From positions 930,001 to 994,000 of the forward strand of contig CP006667.1 of NCBI GenBank assembly GCA_000471925.1: a stretch of DNA of 64,000 nucleotides. The letters are read 5' to 3'. Of the stretch, positions 1-7,378 are shown in pieces. The notes beneath the pieces are model-generated. The model saw nothing but the letters and a program-made list of their open reading frames with translations, searched no databases and was not told the origin of the DNA. Positions within the stretch are counted from its first letter, which is position 1, and each line of letters opens with the position of its first letter. The position numbers and the translations under genes were made by a program. This DNA is from Ralstonia pickettii DTP0602. GTDB taxonomy: Bacteria; Pseudomonadota; Gammaproteobacteria; Burkholderiales; Burkholderiaceae.

Positions 1-492
1 CAGCAGTTGCGGGTTGGCCAGCAGTGCGCGCACGATCTCCACGCGCTGGCGCTCGCCGACCGACAGCGTATGCACATGGCGGTTGGGTTCCAGCGGCAGG
101 CCGTAGCGCTCGGCAGTTGCGCGGATACGCTCGGCCAGTTCCTTCATACCGCCTTGTTGCCCGATGGGCAGGCCGAGCGCGATGTTCTCGGCCACCGTCA
201 GCGTGTCGAACAGCGAGAAGTGCTGGAACACCATCGCGATGCCCAGGTTGCGCGCATCGTGCGGGCTGTTGATGCTGACCGGCTCCCCGTTGAAGTGCAT
301 CTCGCCGGCGTCGGGCCGGACTGCGCCGAAGATAATCTTCATCAGGGTGGATTTGCCGGCGCCGTTTTCACCCAGCACGGCGTGGATTTCACCGGGGGCG
401 ACGCTGAGGCTGACGTCGTCATTGGCGACGACGCCCGGGTATCGCTTGCTGATATGGGCCAGCGCCAGCCTGGGAGGGAGTTGAGATGTCAC
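1..492 (-). CDS. ABC transporter ATP-binding protein, nucleoside/Bmp-type (3' part missing)
   Basis: The first about 164 residues of an ABC ATPase are present; the gene runs off the left edge. Visible motifs are a Walker A loop (GENGAGKST, about residues 34-42), a Q-loop (VFQHFSLF) and the ABC signature LSVGERQRVEIVRALL. The opening ISKRYPGVVANDDVSL and the SVGERQRVEI signature are typical of the tandem-domain ATPases of simple-sugar and purine-nucleoside importers (RbsA/YufO type), so a second ATPase domain is expected beyond the window. I chose a GTG start at 492 because the family homology begins just after it. The frame stays open upstream to ATG codons at 603/606, and a TATAAT-like box lies at 636-641 on the same strand, so a 38-residue longer protein is possible. 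No good Shine-Dalgarno supports either start. Substrate unknown. Confidence 0.8.
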   Translation of the reverse strand, partial: MTSQLPPRLALAHISKRYPGVVANDDVSLSVAPGEIHAVLGENGAGKSTLMKIIFGAVRPDAGEMHFNGEPVSINSPHDARNLGIAMVFQHFSLFDTLTVAENIALGLPIGQQGGMKELAERIRATAERYGLPLEPNRHVHTLSVGERQRVEIVRALLANPQLL

Positions 493-736
493 TGAGGCGG
501 CTCGGGTTGTTGTAGTGGCAGCAACGTGGGGAATGCGAACAAGGCGAGTCAGAAGCGCGGCAGTGCGTGGCGCAGCATCGCCGCGACGCATTGCAGCATT
601 CATCATGAATTCGTGATGCCAGATATTGGTGGTGAATTATATAAGTGAGCGGGGTCCGGACGGGCCGAATGCGGTGACTTTCCATGCCCTGCAACGGTTG
701 CAGACAGGTTGCAAGTCGCATGCCGGCCACAGCATG

Positions 737-771
737 AAAAAAGCCGCCGCCCCCTTGCGGAGGGCGGCGGC
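737..771 (-). terminator. Rho-independent terminator of the pirin gene
   Basis: Read leftward, a GC-only stem of 10 bp (GCCGCCGCCC paired with GGGCGGCGGC, arms 743-752 and 762-771) is followed by six T residues. It lies 30 bases beyond the pirin stop codon and separates pirin from the ABC gene transcribed in the same direction. Confidence 0.9.
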
Positions 772-800
772 TTGCAGCCTGCTAGCCAATACGGACGGCG

Positions 801-1730
801 TCAGGCCCCGGTCGCGGCCGGGATGGTGGCGAAGCGCCCGTCGCGGAAATCCGCCAGCGTCTGGTATATCTGCTCCTGCGTGTTCATCACGAACGGGCCG
901 TACTGCGCGATCGGCTCGTTCAGCGGCTTGCCGGCGATCAGCAGGAAGCGCGCGTCGGACTCGGCCCGGACGATGACGCCGTCGGCCACGCCGGCATTGT
1001 CCAGCACCCCCATGCGCTGGGCCTCGAGCACGGCGCGGTCGTCGCCGTCACCGATCGACACCTCGCCCCGGTACACATAGACAAAGGCGTTGTGCCCGGC
1101 CGGCAGCGCCTGCGCGAAGGTCTGCCCGGCCGGCAGGTGGACGTCCAGGTAGACCGGTTCGGTCACAGGCCGCGTGATCGCGCCGGCCACGCCGTGCGTG
1201 GCGCCCGCCAGCACGCGCACTGTGCCGCCGTTGTCCAGTGCCACCGTGGGAATCTCTGTGGACGGCAGGTCGCGGTACCACGGCGCGGTCATCTTGTCCG
1301 CGGCCGGCAGGTTCAGCCACAGCTGGAAGCCTTCCATGCGGCCGTCTTCCTGCTCGGGCATTTCCGAGTGCACCACGCCTGAGCCCGCCACCATCCACTG
1401 CGCGCCGCCGTTTTGCAGAAGGCCCTCGTTGCCAGCGCTGTCGCGATGGCGCATGCGGCCGGCCAGCATATAGGTGATGGTCTCGAAGCCGCGGTGCGGG
1501 TGATCGGGGAAGCCGCCGATGTAGTCGTCCTTGCTGTCGGTGCCGAAGGCATCGAGCATCAGGAACGGGTCCAGCCGGCGTTGCAGGTTCTGCGTCAGCA
1601 CGCGTGTCAGCTTGACGCCGGCGCCGTCCGAGGTGGCGATGCCCCGCACGACGCGGTCCACGGCGCGCGAGCGTTGCACGGTTTCCGCGGCGGTGGCGGG
1701 AGCGGTGGCAAGGGTGGTACGGGTGTCCAT
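801..1730 (-). CDS. Pirin family protein (YhhW-like bicupin)
   Basis: A 309-residue protein with two cupin barrels. The N-terminal barrel has the metal ligands of bacterial pirins: H77 and H79 in FPDHPHRGFE, H121 and E123 in SGVVHSEMP. The 44-residue spacing between ligand pairs matches E. coli YhhW as I recall it. Members bind Fe or another divalent metal; some oxidise quercetin in vitro, but the physiological substrate is usually unknown. The ATG start is preceded by a good ribosome site (AGGAGA, 7 bases upstream). It is monocistronic, with its own terminator. No adjacent LysR-type regulator was seen. Confidence 0.9.
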   Translation of the reverse strand: MDTRTTLATAPATAAETVQRSRAVDRVVRGIATSDGAGVKLTRVLTQNLQRRLDPFLMLDAFGTDSKDDYIGGFPDHPHRGFETITYMLAGRMRHRDSAGNEGLLQNGGAQWMVAGSGVVHSEMPEQEDGRMEGFQLWLNLPAADKMTAPWYRDLPSTEIPTVALDNGGTVRVLAGATHGVAGAITRPVTEPVYLDVHLPAGQTFAQALPAGHNAFVYVYRGEVSIGDGDDRAVLEAQRMGVLDNAGVADGVIVRAESDARFLLIAGKPLNEPIAQYGPFVMNTQEQIYQTLADFRDGRFATIPAATGA

Positions 1731-1992
1731 GTCTTTCTCCTGTGGGCGGGTTGCACCGGCCGGTTGCGCCGTGCTTCCCGTCGTTTCAGCTACCTCGTCA
1801 ATTTAGTGGTTTGGCTGGGAAAGAGTAGAGGGTCGGCCGGGAACAGATTGTTCTATCCGTGTATCGATTTGCTCGGACTTGCCGGCCAAATTCAGAACGA
1901 TCCCCGGCGCGCCGGAACGGGCGCCGGTGCGTGCTGGAGAGGGCGCGTAACGCCCCGAAGTTGACGCCAAATTGGCGCCAGAAAGCGGGAAG

Positions 1993-2021
1993 ATGACAAG
2001 ATCGATGAAGATCGCTATAAT
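1993..2021 (+). promoter_or_regulatory. Near-consensus sigma-70 promoter for the osmoprotectant operon
   Basis: ATGACA (1993-1998), a 17-bp spacer and a perfect TATAAT (2016-2021). It points at the ABC importer whose first ATG is at 2423, giving a leader of about 395 nt. Nothing protein-like was found between pirin (1731) and 2423; this promoter is the only strong signal in that 690-base stretch. Confidence 0.65.
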
Positions 2022-2422
2022 AGCGCTCTCTTTGTCATCCGTTGACGCAAGAAGCAAGGTAAGGGAAAACCCCGCCAGCCCTTGCCAGTCAACGGCCAAT
2101 GGATTCGGCGGCGCGCCCAAAACCTTCAATACTTGCGCTGCCACTGGCCAACCGAGCCTTACGCCAATCGCTTACCGATTGCTGGCCGGTTGCGCCGCTT
2201 CAGGGACTGCCCGTGCCTGGCACCGGCATCCCGTCAATCGGGCTCTCCGTCACCGGCGGTGGAGCCCACAGACCGTCCGCCGGCAACCCTGCCGGTCATG
2301 GCGGCAATGCAATCTGAACCGGGCCGGTGGCGCCTCCATCTCCGCAACCACCAGCCCAAATTGTTTTCCGCTGTTCGGAAGTGGCGTCTCGCGCGCTTTT
2401 CTGACCCGGAAGAGGGGAGAGT

Positions 2423-3139
2423 ATGTCAAAGCAATCGGCACGGGCTTTTGCCTGGGCAGGACTGACACTGGCCGCACTGGCCGCATTGGTGGCGTGGATC
2501 GGCGTCGATGTGATCCGGCAGTATCAGGAGCGCCTGCTCTACGACGTGGCCGACCACCTCCGGCTGGTGGCGATGTCCATGGCGCTGGCGCTGGCCACCG
2601 GCATTCCTGCCGGAATCGCGCTGAGCCGGCCGTGCATGCGCCACTGGGCCGACCGGCTGATGCAGATCTTCAACGTCGGCAATACCGTGCCGTCGCTGGC
2701 GGTGCTGGCACTGGCGCTGGCCGCGCTCGGCATCGGCGAGCGGCCTGCGATCCTGGCGCTGTGGCTGGCCTCGCTGCTGCCGATCGTGCGCAACACCTAT
2801 GAAGGGCTGCGCACGGTTTCGCCCACACTGCTGGAAGCGGCGCGCGGCATCGGCATGACTCCGGTGCAGCGGTTGCTGCGCGTGGAACTGCCCAACGCGC
2901 TGCCGGTGATGCTGGCCGGCATCCGCATCAGCCTGGTCATCAACGTGGGCACGGTGCCGCTGTCGTTCCTGATCGGCGCCAACAGCCTGGGCGAACTGAT
3001 CTTCCCGGGCATCTACCTGAACAACCAGTCGCTGCTGCTGCTGGGCGCGGCCGCCACGGCGCTGCTGGCGCTGGCCCTGGACGCGCTCTTCGCCGCCGCC
3101 GGGCAGATGTACCTGCGCCGCCGCGGGCTGGCGCGCTGA
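2423..3139 (+). CDS. Osmoprotectant ABC transporter permease (OpuCB/YehW type)
   Basis: A 238-residue inner-membrane permease and the first gene of a four-gene importer operon. About six hydrophobic segments surround the cytoplasmic coupling loop EAARGIGMTPVQRLL..ELPNALP (about residues 145-170), the EAA-like motif of glycine-betaine/choline/carnitine permeases. A conserved asparagine-threonine segment (NVGNTVPSLAVLAL) is characteristic of this QAT family. The ATG start has a GAGGGGAG ribosome site just upstream. The binding-protein gene starts 13 bases after the stop. Together with the second permease at 4111 it probably forms the heterodimeric channel. The substrate cannot be read from sequence; quaternary amines are the family norm. 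Confidence 0.9.
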   Translation: MSKQSARAFAWAGLTLAALAALVAWIGVDVIRQYQERLLYDVADHLRLVAMSMALALATGIPAGIALSRPCMRHWADRLMQIFNVGNTVPSLAVLALALAALGIGERPAILALWLASLLPIVRNTYEGLRTVSPTLLEAARGIGMTPVQRLLRVELPNALPVMLAGIRISLVINVGTVPLSFLIGANSLGELIFPGIYLNNQSLLLLGAAATALLALALDALFAAAGQMYLRRRGLAR

Positions 3140-3152
3140 TCCTGGGGCCGAT

Positions 3153-4100
3153 ATGAAAAACCACATGCAATTCATCCGCCGCCGTGCCCGGCGCATCGCC
3201 ATGGTCGTGGCTGCCGTCACGGCTTTTGCCGCGGGCCTGGCGCTGGCCACTGCGCCTGACGCGCATGCCGAAGCCACGCCGATCCGCGTGGGCGGCAAGA
3301 ACTTCACCGAGCAGCTGCTGCTGTCGTCGATGACGTCGAAGTACCTGCGCGCCAAGGGCTTCACCACCGAACTGACCGCCGGCCTGGGCAGCACGCTGAT
3401 GCGCCAGGCCATGGAGAGCAACCAGCTCGACGTGGTCTGGGACTACACCGGCACCGCGCTGATCGTGTTCAACAAGGTCCAGGAAAAGCTGGGGGCCAAG
3501 GAAAGCTACGAACGCGTCAAGCAGATGGACGGCGCGCGCGGGCTGGTGTGGCTGGATGCTTCCAACATCAACAACACCTACGCACTGGCGATGCCGAAGG
3601 AACGCGCGGCGGCCAGCGGCGTGACCACGCTGTCGGCCTTTGCCGAGCAGATGCGCAAGGCCGGCCCCGACGCCAGCCATCCGTTCGCGGTCGACATGGA
3701 ATTCGCCGCGCGCCCGGACGGGCTGGAGCCGCTCAAGGCGCTGTACAAGCTGCCGTTCTCGCGCCGCGACGTGATCCAGCTCGACCCGGGCCTGGTCTAC
3801 ACGGCGCTGAAGAACAACCAGGTGGAACTGGGCCTGGTCTATGCGACCGATGGCCGCGTCAAGGGCTTCGACCTGGTGCTGCTGGAAGACGACCTGCATT
3901 TCTTCCCGCCGTACAACGCCGTGCCGGTGGTGCGCAAGCCCGTGCTCGACAAGCATCCGGAACTGGCGGGTCTGCTCAATGCGCTGGCGGCCAAGCTCGA
4001 CAACGAGAGCATGACCGACATGAACTACAAGGTGGACATCGGCCAGCAGCCGGTGGACAAGGTCGCGGAGGACTTCCTGCGCCGCCACGGACTGATCTGA
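3153..4100 (+). CDS. Osmoprotectant ABC transporter substrate-binding protein (OsmF/OpuCC type)
   Basis: A 315-residue periplasmic binding protein. An Arg-rich N-terminus and a hydrophobic core end in the cleavage site AHA|EA near residue 42. The mature part begins IRVGGKNFTEQLLLSSM, a hallmark of OpuAC-type glycine-betaine/choline binding proteins, followed by GLGSTLMRQAMESNQLD and VVWDYTGTAL, where the binding-site aromatic and Asp/Thr residues of the family sit. It lies between the two permease genes with short gaps of 13 and 10 bases, so it is co-transcribed. No lipobox, so it is probably a soluble periplasmic receptor. Ligand inferred only from family. Confidence 0.9.
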   Translation: MKNHMQFIRRRARRIAMVVAAVTAFAAGLALATAPDAHAEATPIRVGGKNFTEQLLLSSMTSKYLRAKGFTTELTAGLGSTLMRQAMESNQLDVVWDYTGTALIVFNKVQEKLGAKESYERVKQMDGARGLVWLDASNINNTYALAMPKERAAASGVTTLSAFAEQMRKAGPDASHPFAVDMEFAARPDGLEPLKALYKLPFSRRDVIQLDPGLVYTALKNNQVELGLVYATDGRVKGFDLVLLEDDLHFFPPYNAVPVVRKPVLDKHPELAGLLNALAAKLDNESMTDMNYKVDIGQQPVDKVAEDFLRRHGLI

Positions 4101-4110
4101 GGAGGGCGGC

Positions 4111-4761
4111 ATGGACTTGATCTCGTACCTGCAACACAGCTGGCCCACGCTGCTGAAAATGACCGGCGAGCACCTGGCGCTGGTGGGCTCGGCAGTGGGG
4201 CTGGCGATCCTGATCGGGGTGCCGCTGGGCATCGTGATCACGCGCTTCCGCGCGCTCGCCACGCCGCTGCTGGCGCTGGCGACGATCGTGCTGACGCTGC
4301 CGTCGATCGCGCTGTTCGGGCTGATGATCCCGATCTTCGCGCGCTTCGGCCACGCGCTCGGCTACGTGCCCGCGGTGACGGCGGTGTTCCTGTACTCGCT
4401 GCTGCCGATCATGCGCAATACCTACACCGCCCTGGCCAATGTCGACCCCGGCATCCAGGAAGCGGGCCGCGGCATCGGCATGACCACCTGGCAGCGCATG
4501 CGGCTGGTGGACCTGCCGCTGGCGGTGCCGGTGATCCTCGGCGGCGTGCGTACCGCCGTGGTGATGAATATCGGGGTTGCCACCATTGCCGCCATCATCG
4601 GCGCGGGTGGCCTTGGGGTGCTGATCCTGCAGGCGATCAGCCAGAGCAACATGAGCAAGCTGGCCGTGGGCGCGGTCCTGGTCAGCCTGCTCGCCATCGT
4701 GGCGGACGCCTTCCTGCAGTGGTTGCAGCGGGCGCTGACGCCGAAGGGGATCCGTCTATGA
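4111..4761 (+). CDS. Osmoprotectant ABC transporter permease (OpuCD/YehY type)
   Basis: A 216-residue second permease, with about five hydrophobic helices and the coupling loop QEAGRGIGMTTWQRMRLVDLP (about residues 116-136, given here as one motif region). The segment LPSIALFGLMIPIF is typical of the family. The start has a GGAGGG ribosome site. Its stop overlaps the ATPase start in an ATGA arrangement at 4758-4761, indicating translational coupling. Confidence 0.9.
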   Translation: MDLISYLQHSWPTLLKMTGEHLALVGSAVGLAILIGVPLGIVITRFRALATPLLALATIVLTLPSIALFGLMIPIFARFGHALGYVPAVTAVFLYSLLPIMRNTYTALANVDPGIQEAGRGIGMTTWQRMRLVDLPLAVPVILGGVRTAVVMNIGVATIAAIIGAGGLGVLILQAISQSNMSKLAVGAVLVSLLAIVADAFLQWLQRALTPKGIRL

Positions 4762-5948
4762 TCGAACTCGAACAACTCACCAAGTCCTTCCCGCAAAAGA
4801 ACGGCACTGAAGTGCGCGCGGTGGATGCCGTGTCGCTGAAGGTGCCGAGCGGCGAGATCTGCGTCTTCCTGGGCCCGTCGGGCTGCGGCAAGACCACCAC
4901 GCTGAAGATGATCAACCGGCTGATCGAGCCGACCTCGGGCACGGTGCGCATCGAGGGCGAGGACACGCGCGGCATCGACGGCGTGACCCTGCGCCGCAAG
5001 ATCGGCTATGTGATCCAGCAGATTGGCCTGTTCCCCAACATGACCATCGAAGAGAACATCATGGTGGTGCCGCGCCTGCTCGGCTGGGACAAGAAGCAAT
5101 GCCGCGAGCGCGCGCGCGAACTGATGGCGATGGTGCAGCTCGATCCCAACCTGATGCTCAGCCGCTATCCGCGCGAGCTGTCGGGCGGGCAGCAGCAGCG
5201 CATCGGCGTGATCCGCGCGCTGGCGGCCGATGCGCCGGTGCTGTTGATGGACGAGCCTTTCGGCGCGGTCGACCCGATCAACCGCGAGAGCATCCAGAAC
5301 GAATTCCTGCAGATGCAGCGCCAGCTCGGCAAGACCGTGATCATGGTTTCGCACGATATCGACGAAGCCATCAAGCTGGCCGACAAGGTCGCGGTGTTCC
5401 GCCGCGGCAAGCTGGTGCAGTTCGACCACCCCGACGCGCTGCTGGCGCATCCGGCCGATGAGTTCGTGCAGGCCTTCGTCGGCCATGACAACACGCTCAA
5501 GCGCCTGCTGCTGGTGCGCGCCGGCGACGCCGCCACCATGCCGCCGAGCTGCCGCCCCGACATGCCGCTGGCCGAAGCGTTGGGTGTGATGGACGACGCC
5601 GACGTGCGCCACCTGCCGGTGGTGGACGACGCGCAGCGCGCGCTCGGCTACGTGACGCGCCGCGATGCGCGTTCGGGCAAGGGCCAGTGCAGCGAGGTGA
5701 TGCGCCCGTTCGCCGTCACCGCGGCGTTCGACGAGCACCTGCGCATCGTGCTGTCGCGCATGTACCAGCACAACACCAGCTGGCTGCCGGTGATGGGCGC
5801 GGACGGCGACTACCTGGGCGAGGTCACGCAGGAATCGATCGCGGGCTACCTCAGCTCCGGCCGTTCGCGCGGGCAGGCCGCGATGATGCCTTCCGCCGCT
5901 GCGATGCCTTCCGCCGCTGCACCGGCACCGCTGCGCGCGGCCGCCTGA
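4758..5948 (+). CDS. Osmoprotectant ABC transporter ATPase with CBS domains (OpuCA/ProV type)
   Basis: A 396-residue ATPase that powers the importer. Walker A is GPSGCGKT at 39-46, the Q-loop follows in YVIQQIGLFP, the signature LSGGQQQ is at 141-147 and Walker B VLLMDE at 161-166. After the nucleotide-binding domain there are about two CBS modules (roughly 255-375). In OpuA-type transporters these sense ionic strength and gate transport, so osmotic gating is a reasonable inference here. The C-terminus ends in a low-complexity Ala/Pro/Met/Ser tail containing an exact 18-bp tandem duplication. I start at the ATG that overlaps the permease stop; the upstream in-frame extension lies inside the permease gene and is not needed. 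Confidence 0.92.
   Translation: MIELEQLTKSFPQKNGTEVRAVDAVSLKVPSGEICVFLGPSGCGKTTTLKMINRLIEPTSGTVRIEGEDTRGIDGVTLRRKIGYVIQQIGLFPNMTIEENIMVVPRLLGWDKKQCRERARELMAMVQLDPNLMLSRYPRELSGGQQQRIGVIRALAADAPVLLMDEPFGAVDPINRESIQNEFLQMQRQLGKTVIMVSHDIDEAIKLADKVAVFRRGKLVQFDHPDALLAHPADEFVQAFVGHDNTLKRLLLVRAGDAATMPPSCRPDMPLAEALGVMDDADVRHLPVVDDAQRALGYVTRRDARSGKGQCSEVMRPFAVTAAFDEHLRIVLSRMYQHNTSWLPVMGADGDYLGEVTQESIAGYLSSGRSRGQAAMMPSAAAMPSAAAPAPLRAAA
5885..5920 (+). repeat. Exact tandem duplication of 18 bp inside the ATPase C-terminal tail
   Basis: The unit GATGCCTTCCGCCGCTGC occurs twice back to back (5885-5902 and 5903-5920) and encodes a repeated M-P-S-A-A-A peptide. The length is a multiple of three, so the frame is kept. 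A slippage-generated, possibly strain-variable repeat. Confidence 0.9.
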
Positions 5949-5988
5949 GGCCAGCGCCGGACAGCGCCGATCGCGCTATGCTTTACGC

Positions 5989-6363
5989 ATGCTCCGCTAC
6001 TGCCGCTCGCCGTTGTGCCTGGTCGTCGAAACCCGCTGGCTGATCCCGCGCGGGTTTGACGGCTTTACGCCCGGCCCGCTGATCCTGCTGCGCCCCGGCG
6101 CCAGCGAGGCGCTGATCGAGCATGAGAAGGTCCATGTGCGCCAGTTCTGGCGCAGCTGGGGGCTGATGGGCGTGTTCTACCTGGCCAGCCGGCGCTGGCG
6201 CCTGCGCTATGAAGTGGAAGCCTACCGCGAGCAACTGCGGCACAGCCCGCCGGGTTCGGCACATGGGCTGGCGCGCGTGCTGGCGTGTAAGTACCGGCTT
6301 AAGATTTCAGAGGCCGAGGCGTACCGCCTGCTGACGCAAGGGCTGTACGACGATCCCAAGTGA
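5989..6363 (+). CDS. Small HExxH-containing hypothetical protein (possible mini-metallopeptidase)
   Basis: A 124-residue protein of unknown function. It contains a zincin-like HEKVH (H45, E46, H49) followed 26-28 residues later by EVEAY (E75/E77), where gluzincins place their third zinc ligand. A short hydrophobic stretch (GLMGVFYLA) sits between them. There is no signal peptide. The fold is far shorter than ordinary M-family proteases, so the motif may be structural or the protein a minimal peptidase. It starts 40 bases after the transporter operon and ends directly at a strong hairpin, so it may be read through from that operon. Confidence 0.7.
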   Translation: MLRYCRSPLCLVVETRWLIPRGFDGFTPGPLILLRPGASEALIEHEKVHVRQFWRSWGLMGVFYLASRRWRLRYEVEAYREQLRHSPPGSAHGLARVLACKYRLKISEAEAYRLLTQGLYDDPK

Positions 6364-6399
6364 AAACGGCCCGCACCGGTTGACTGGTGCGGGCCGTTT
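6364..6399. terminator. Bidirectional hairpin terminator
   Basis: A 14-bp perfect stem (6364-6377 with 6386-6399) beginning with AAAC and ending with GTTT sits between the HExxH gene on the plus strand and tRNA-Ser on the minus strand. Symmetric A/T flanks would let it serve both transcripts. Confidence 0.75.
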
Positions 6400-6405
6400 G
6401 CTGTC

Positions 6406-6495
6406 TGGCGGAAGCGGTGAGATTCGAACTCACGGATGGGTCACCCCATCGGCAGTTTTCAAGACTGCTGCCTTAAACCACTCGGCCACGCTTCC
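6406..6495 (-). tRNA. tRNA-Ser(TGA)
   Basis: Class II tRNA with a long variable arm. The acceptor stem GGAAGCG pairs with CGCTTCC, the anticodon loop is CTTGAAA (anticodon TGA), the T-loop is GTTCGAATC, and the discriminator G is followed by an encoded CCA. A TATAAT box lies upstream on the same strand (6575-6580). Confidence 0.97.
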
Positions 6496-6553
6496 GGAAA
6501 GTGCGGGCATTGTAGCGCGAAAGGGTGGCCCGTTTCGCGCATCGTTGCCTGCC

Positions 6554-6570
6554 GACCTGACGGTCAGGTC
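6554..6570. promoter_or_regulatory. Perfect palindrome between tRNA-Ser and its putative -10 box
   Basis: GACCTGAC-G-GTCAGGTC, 8-bp arms around one central base, five bases downstream (on the minus strand) of a TATAAT box at 6575-6580. It could be an operator or a processing hairpin in the tRNA leader. No protein-coding sequence overlaps it. Confidence 0.4.
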
Positions 6571-6783
6571 GCGCATTATACAAGGCCCGCGTGCAACGAT
6601 GGTGGTCTTGCAGTGCGGCATCGATGCCTGCGTAAACTTCCTGCCACACTTGCGGCCGCGGATGTCGGCGTCCGTCTGACATGGCGGAACCTTCTCATGC
6701 CGGCATCGCTCATATTGGCGTGCCGGGTGCAGCGGCGTGTGCCGCATTCCCGGCTTTCGCCTGGCAACAGAGGAGAACTCAAA

Positions 6784-7287
6784 ATGCGAATCCATAGCAA
6801 GAAATGGCTGATTGTTCCGGCCGCTACCGCCGTCGCGGTGCTGGCTGGTTGTGCTGCGCCGTATAGCGGCGGCTACAGCAACACCGGCTATAACGCGCCG
6901 CCTCCGGGCTACCAGACGCCCAACACCTCGCAGGCACCTGCCGGTGCGGTGTATTACGGCCGCGTGGAATCGATCGAGCCGATCACCAACACGCAGGGCA
7001 GCTCAGGCATTCTGGGCACGGTCATCGGCGGTGCCGCCGGCGGCCTGCTGGGCCATCAGGTCGGCGGCGGGCGTGGGCAGACTGCGGCTACCATCGGCGG
7101 TGCAGTGGTCGGCGCCGTGGCTGGCAACCAGATCGAGAAGCGCGCGGGCAGCAGTACGCAGACTGCGTATCGGGTGAATGTGCGGCTCGATGATGGTCGC
7201 GTGGCGACGGTGACGCAGTCGAACCTGGGTAATTTGCAGGTCGGCATGCGGGCGCGGGTGGCTAACGACATGGCGACGCCGTACTGA
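6784..7287 (+). CDS. Outer-membrane lipoprotein with glycine-zipper domain (SlyB/Pcp-like)
   Basis: A 167-residue lipoprotein. The signal peptide ends in a lipobox (VAVLAGC, Cys22 in LAGCAAPYSGG), followed by a Gly/Tyr/Pro-rich linker and then a glycine-zipper 2TM segment (about residues 77-118, repeated G-x3-G such as VIGGAAGGLLGHQVGGG and IGGAVVGAVAGNQIEKR). The C-terminal beta-rich part resembles the SlyB/Pcp family. In enterobacteria such proteins are under PhoP control and support envelope integrity; no regulatory site was recognised here. The ATG is preceded by GAGGAG. A terminator follows. Confidence 0.88.
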   Translation: MRIHSKKWLIVPAATAVAVLAGCAAPYSGGYSNTGYNAPPPGYQTPNTSQAPAGAVYYGRVESIEPITNTQGSSGILGTVIGGAAGGLLGHQVGGGRGQTAATIGGAVVGAVAGNQIEKRAGSSTQTAYRVNVRLDDGRVATVTQSNLGNLQVGMRARVANDMATPY

Positions 7288-7315
7288 CGTGTCGGTCTGA
7301 CGTTTGCCAGAATCT

Positions 7316-7345
7316 AAAGGGCTGCGGGTGCGTGGCCCTTTTTTT
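7316..7345 (+). terminator. Rho-independent terminator of the lipoprotein gene
   Basis: Stem AAAGGGC (7316-7322) with GCCCTTT, followed by a run of seven T (7339-7345). It lies between convergent genes. Confidence 0.85.
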
Positions 7346-7378
7346 GGCATGTGTCTGGTAGATGCTCGACGGCCCCCT

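Noticed and set aside
1803..2144. Open frame of 113 codons on the minus strand between pirin and the osmoprotectant operon
   Set aside because: No ribosome site, no recognisable domain, and it covers the strong plus-strand promoter; typical chance frame in GC-rich DNA.
6430..6795. Open frames crossing tRNA-Ser, tRNA-fMet (18637-18879) and tRNA-Thr (46545-46727)
   Set aside because: They read through structural RNA genes, giving peptides such as AGAGLEPATFGL that are well-known artefacts of tRNA-overlapping frames.
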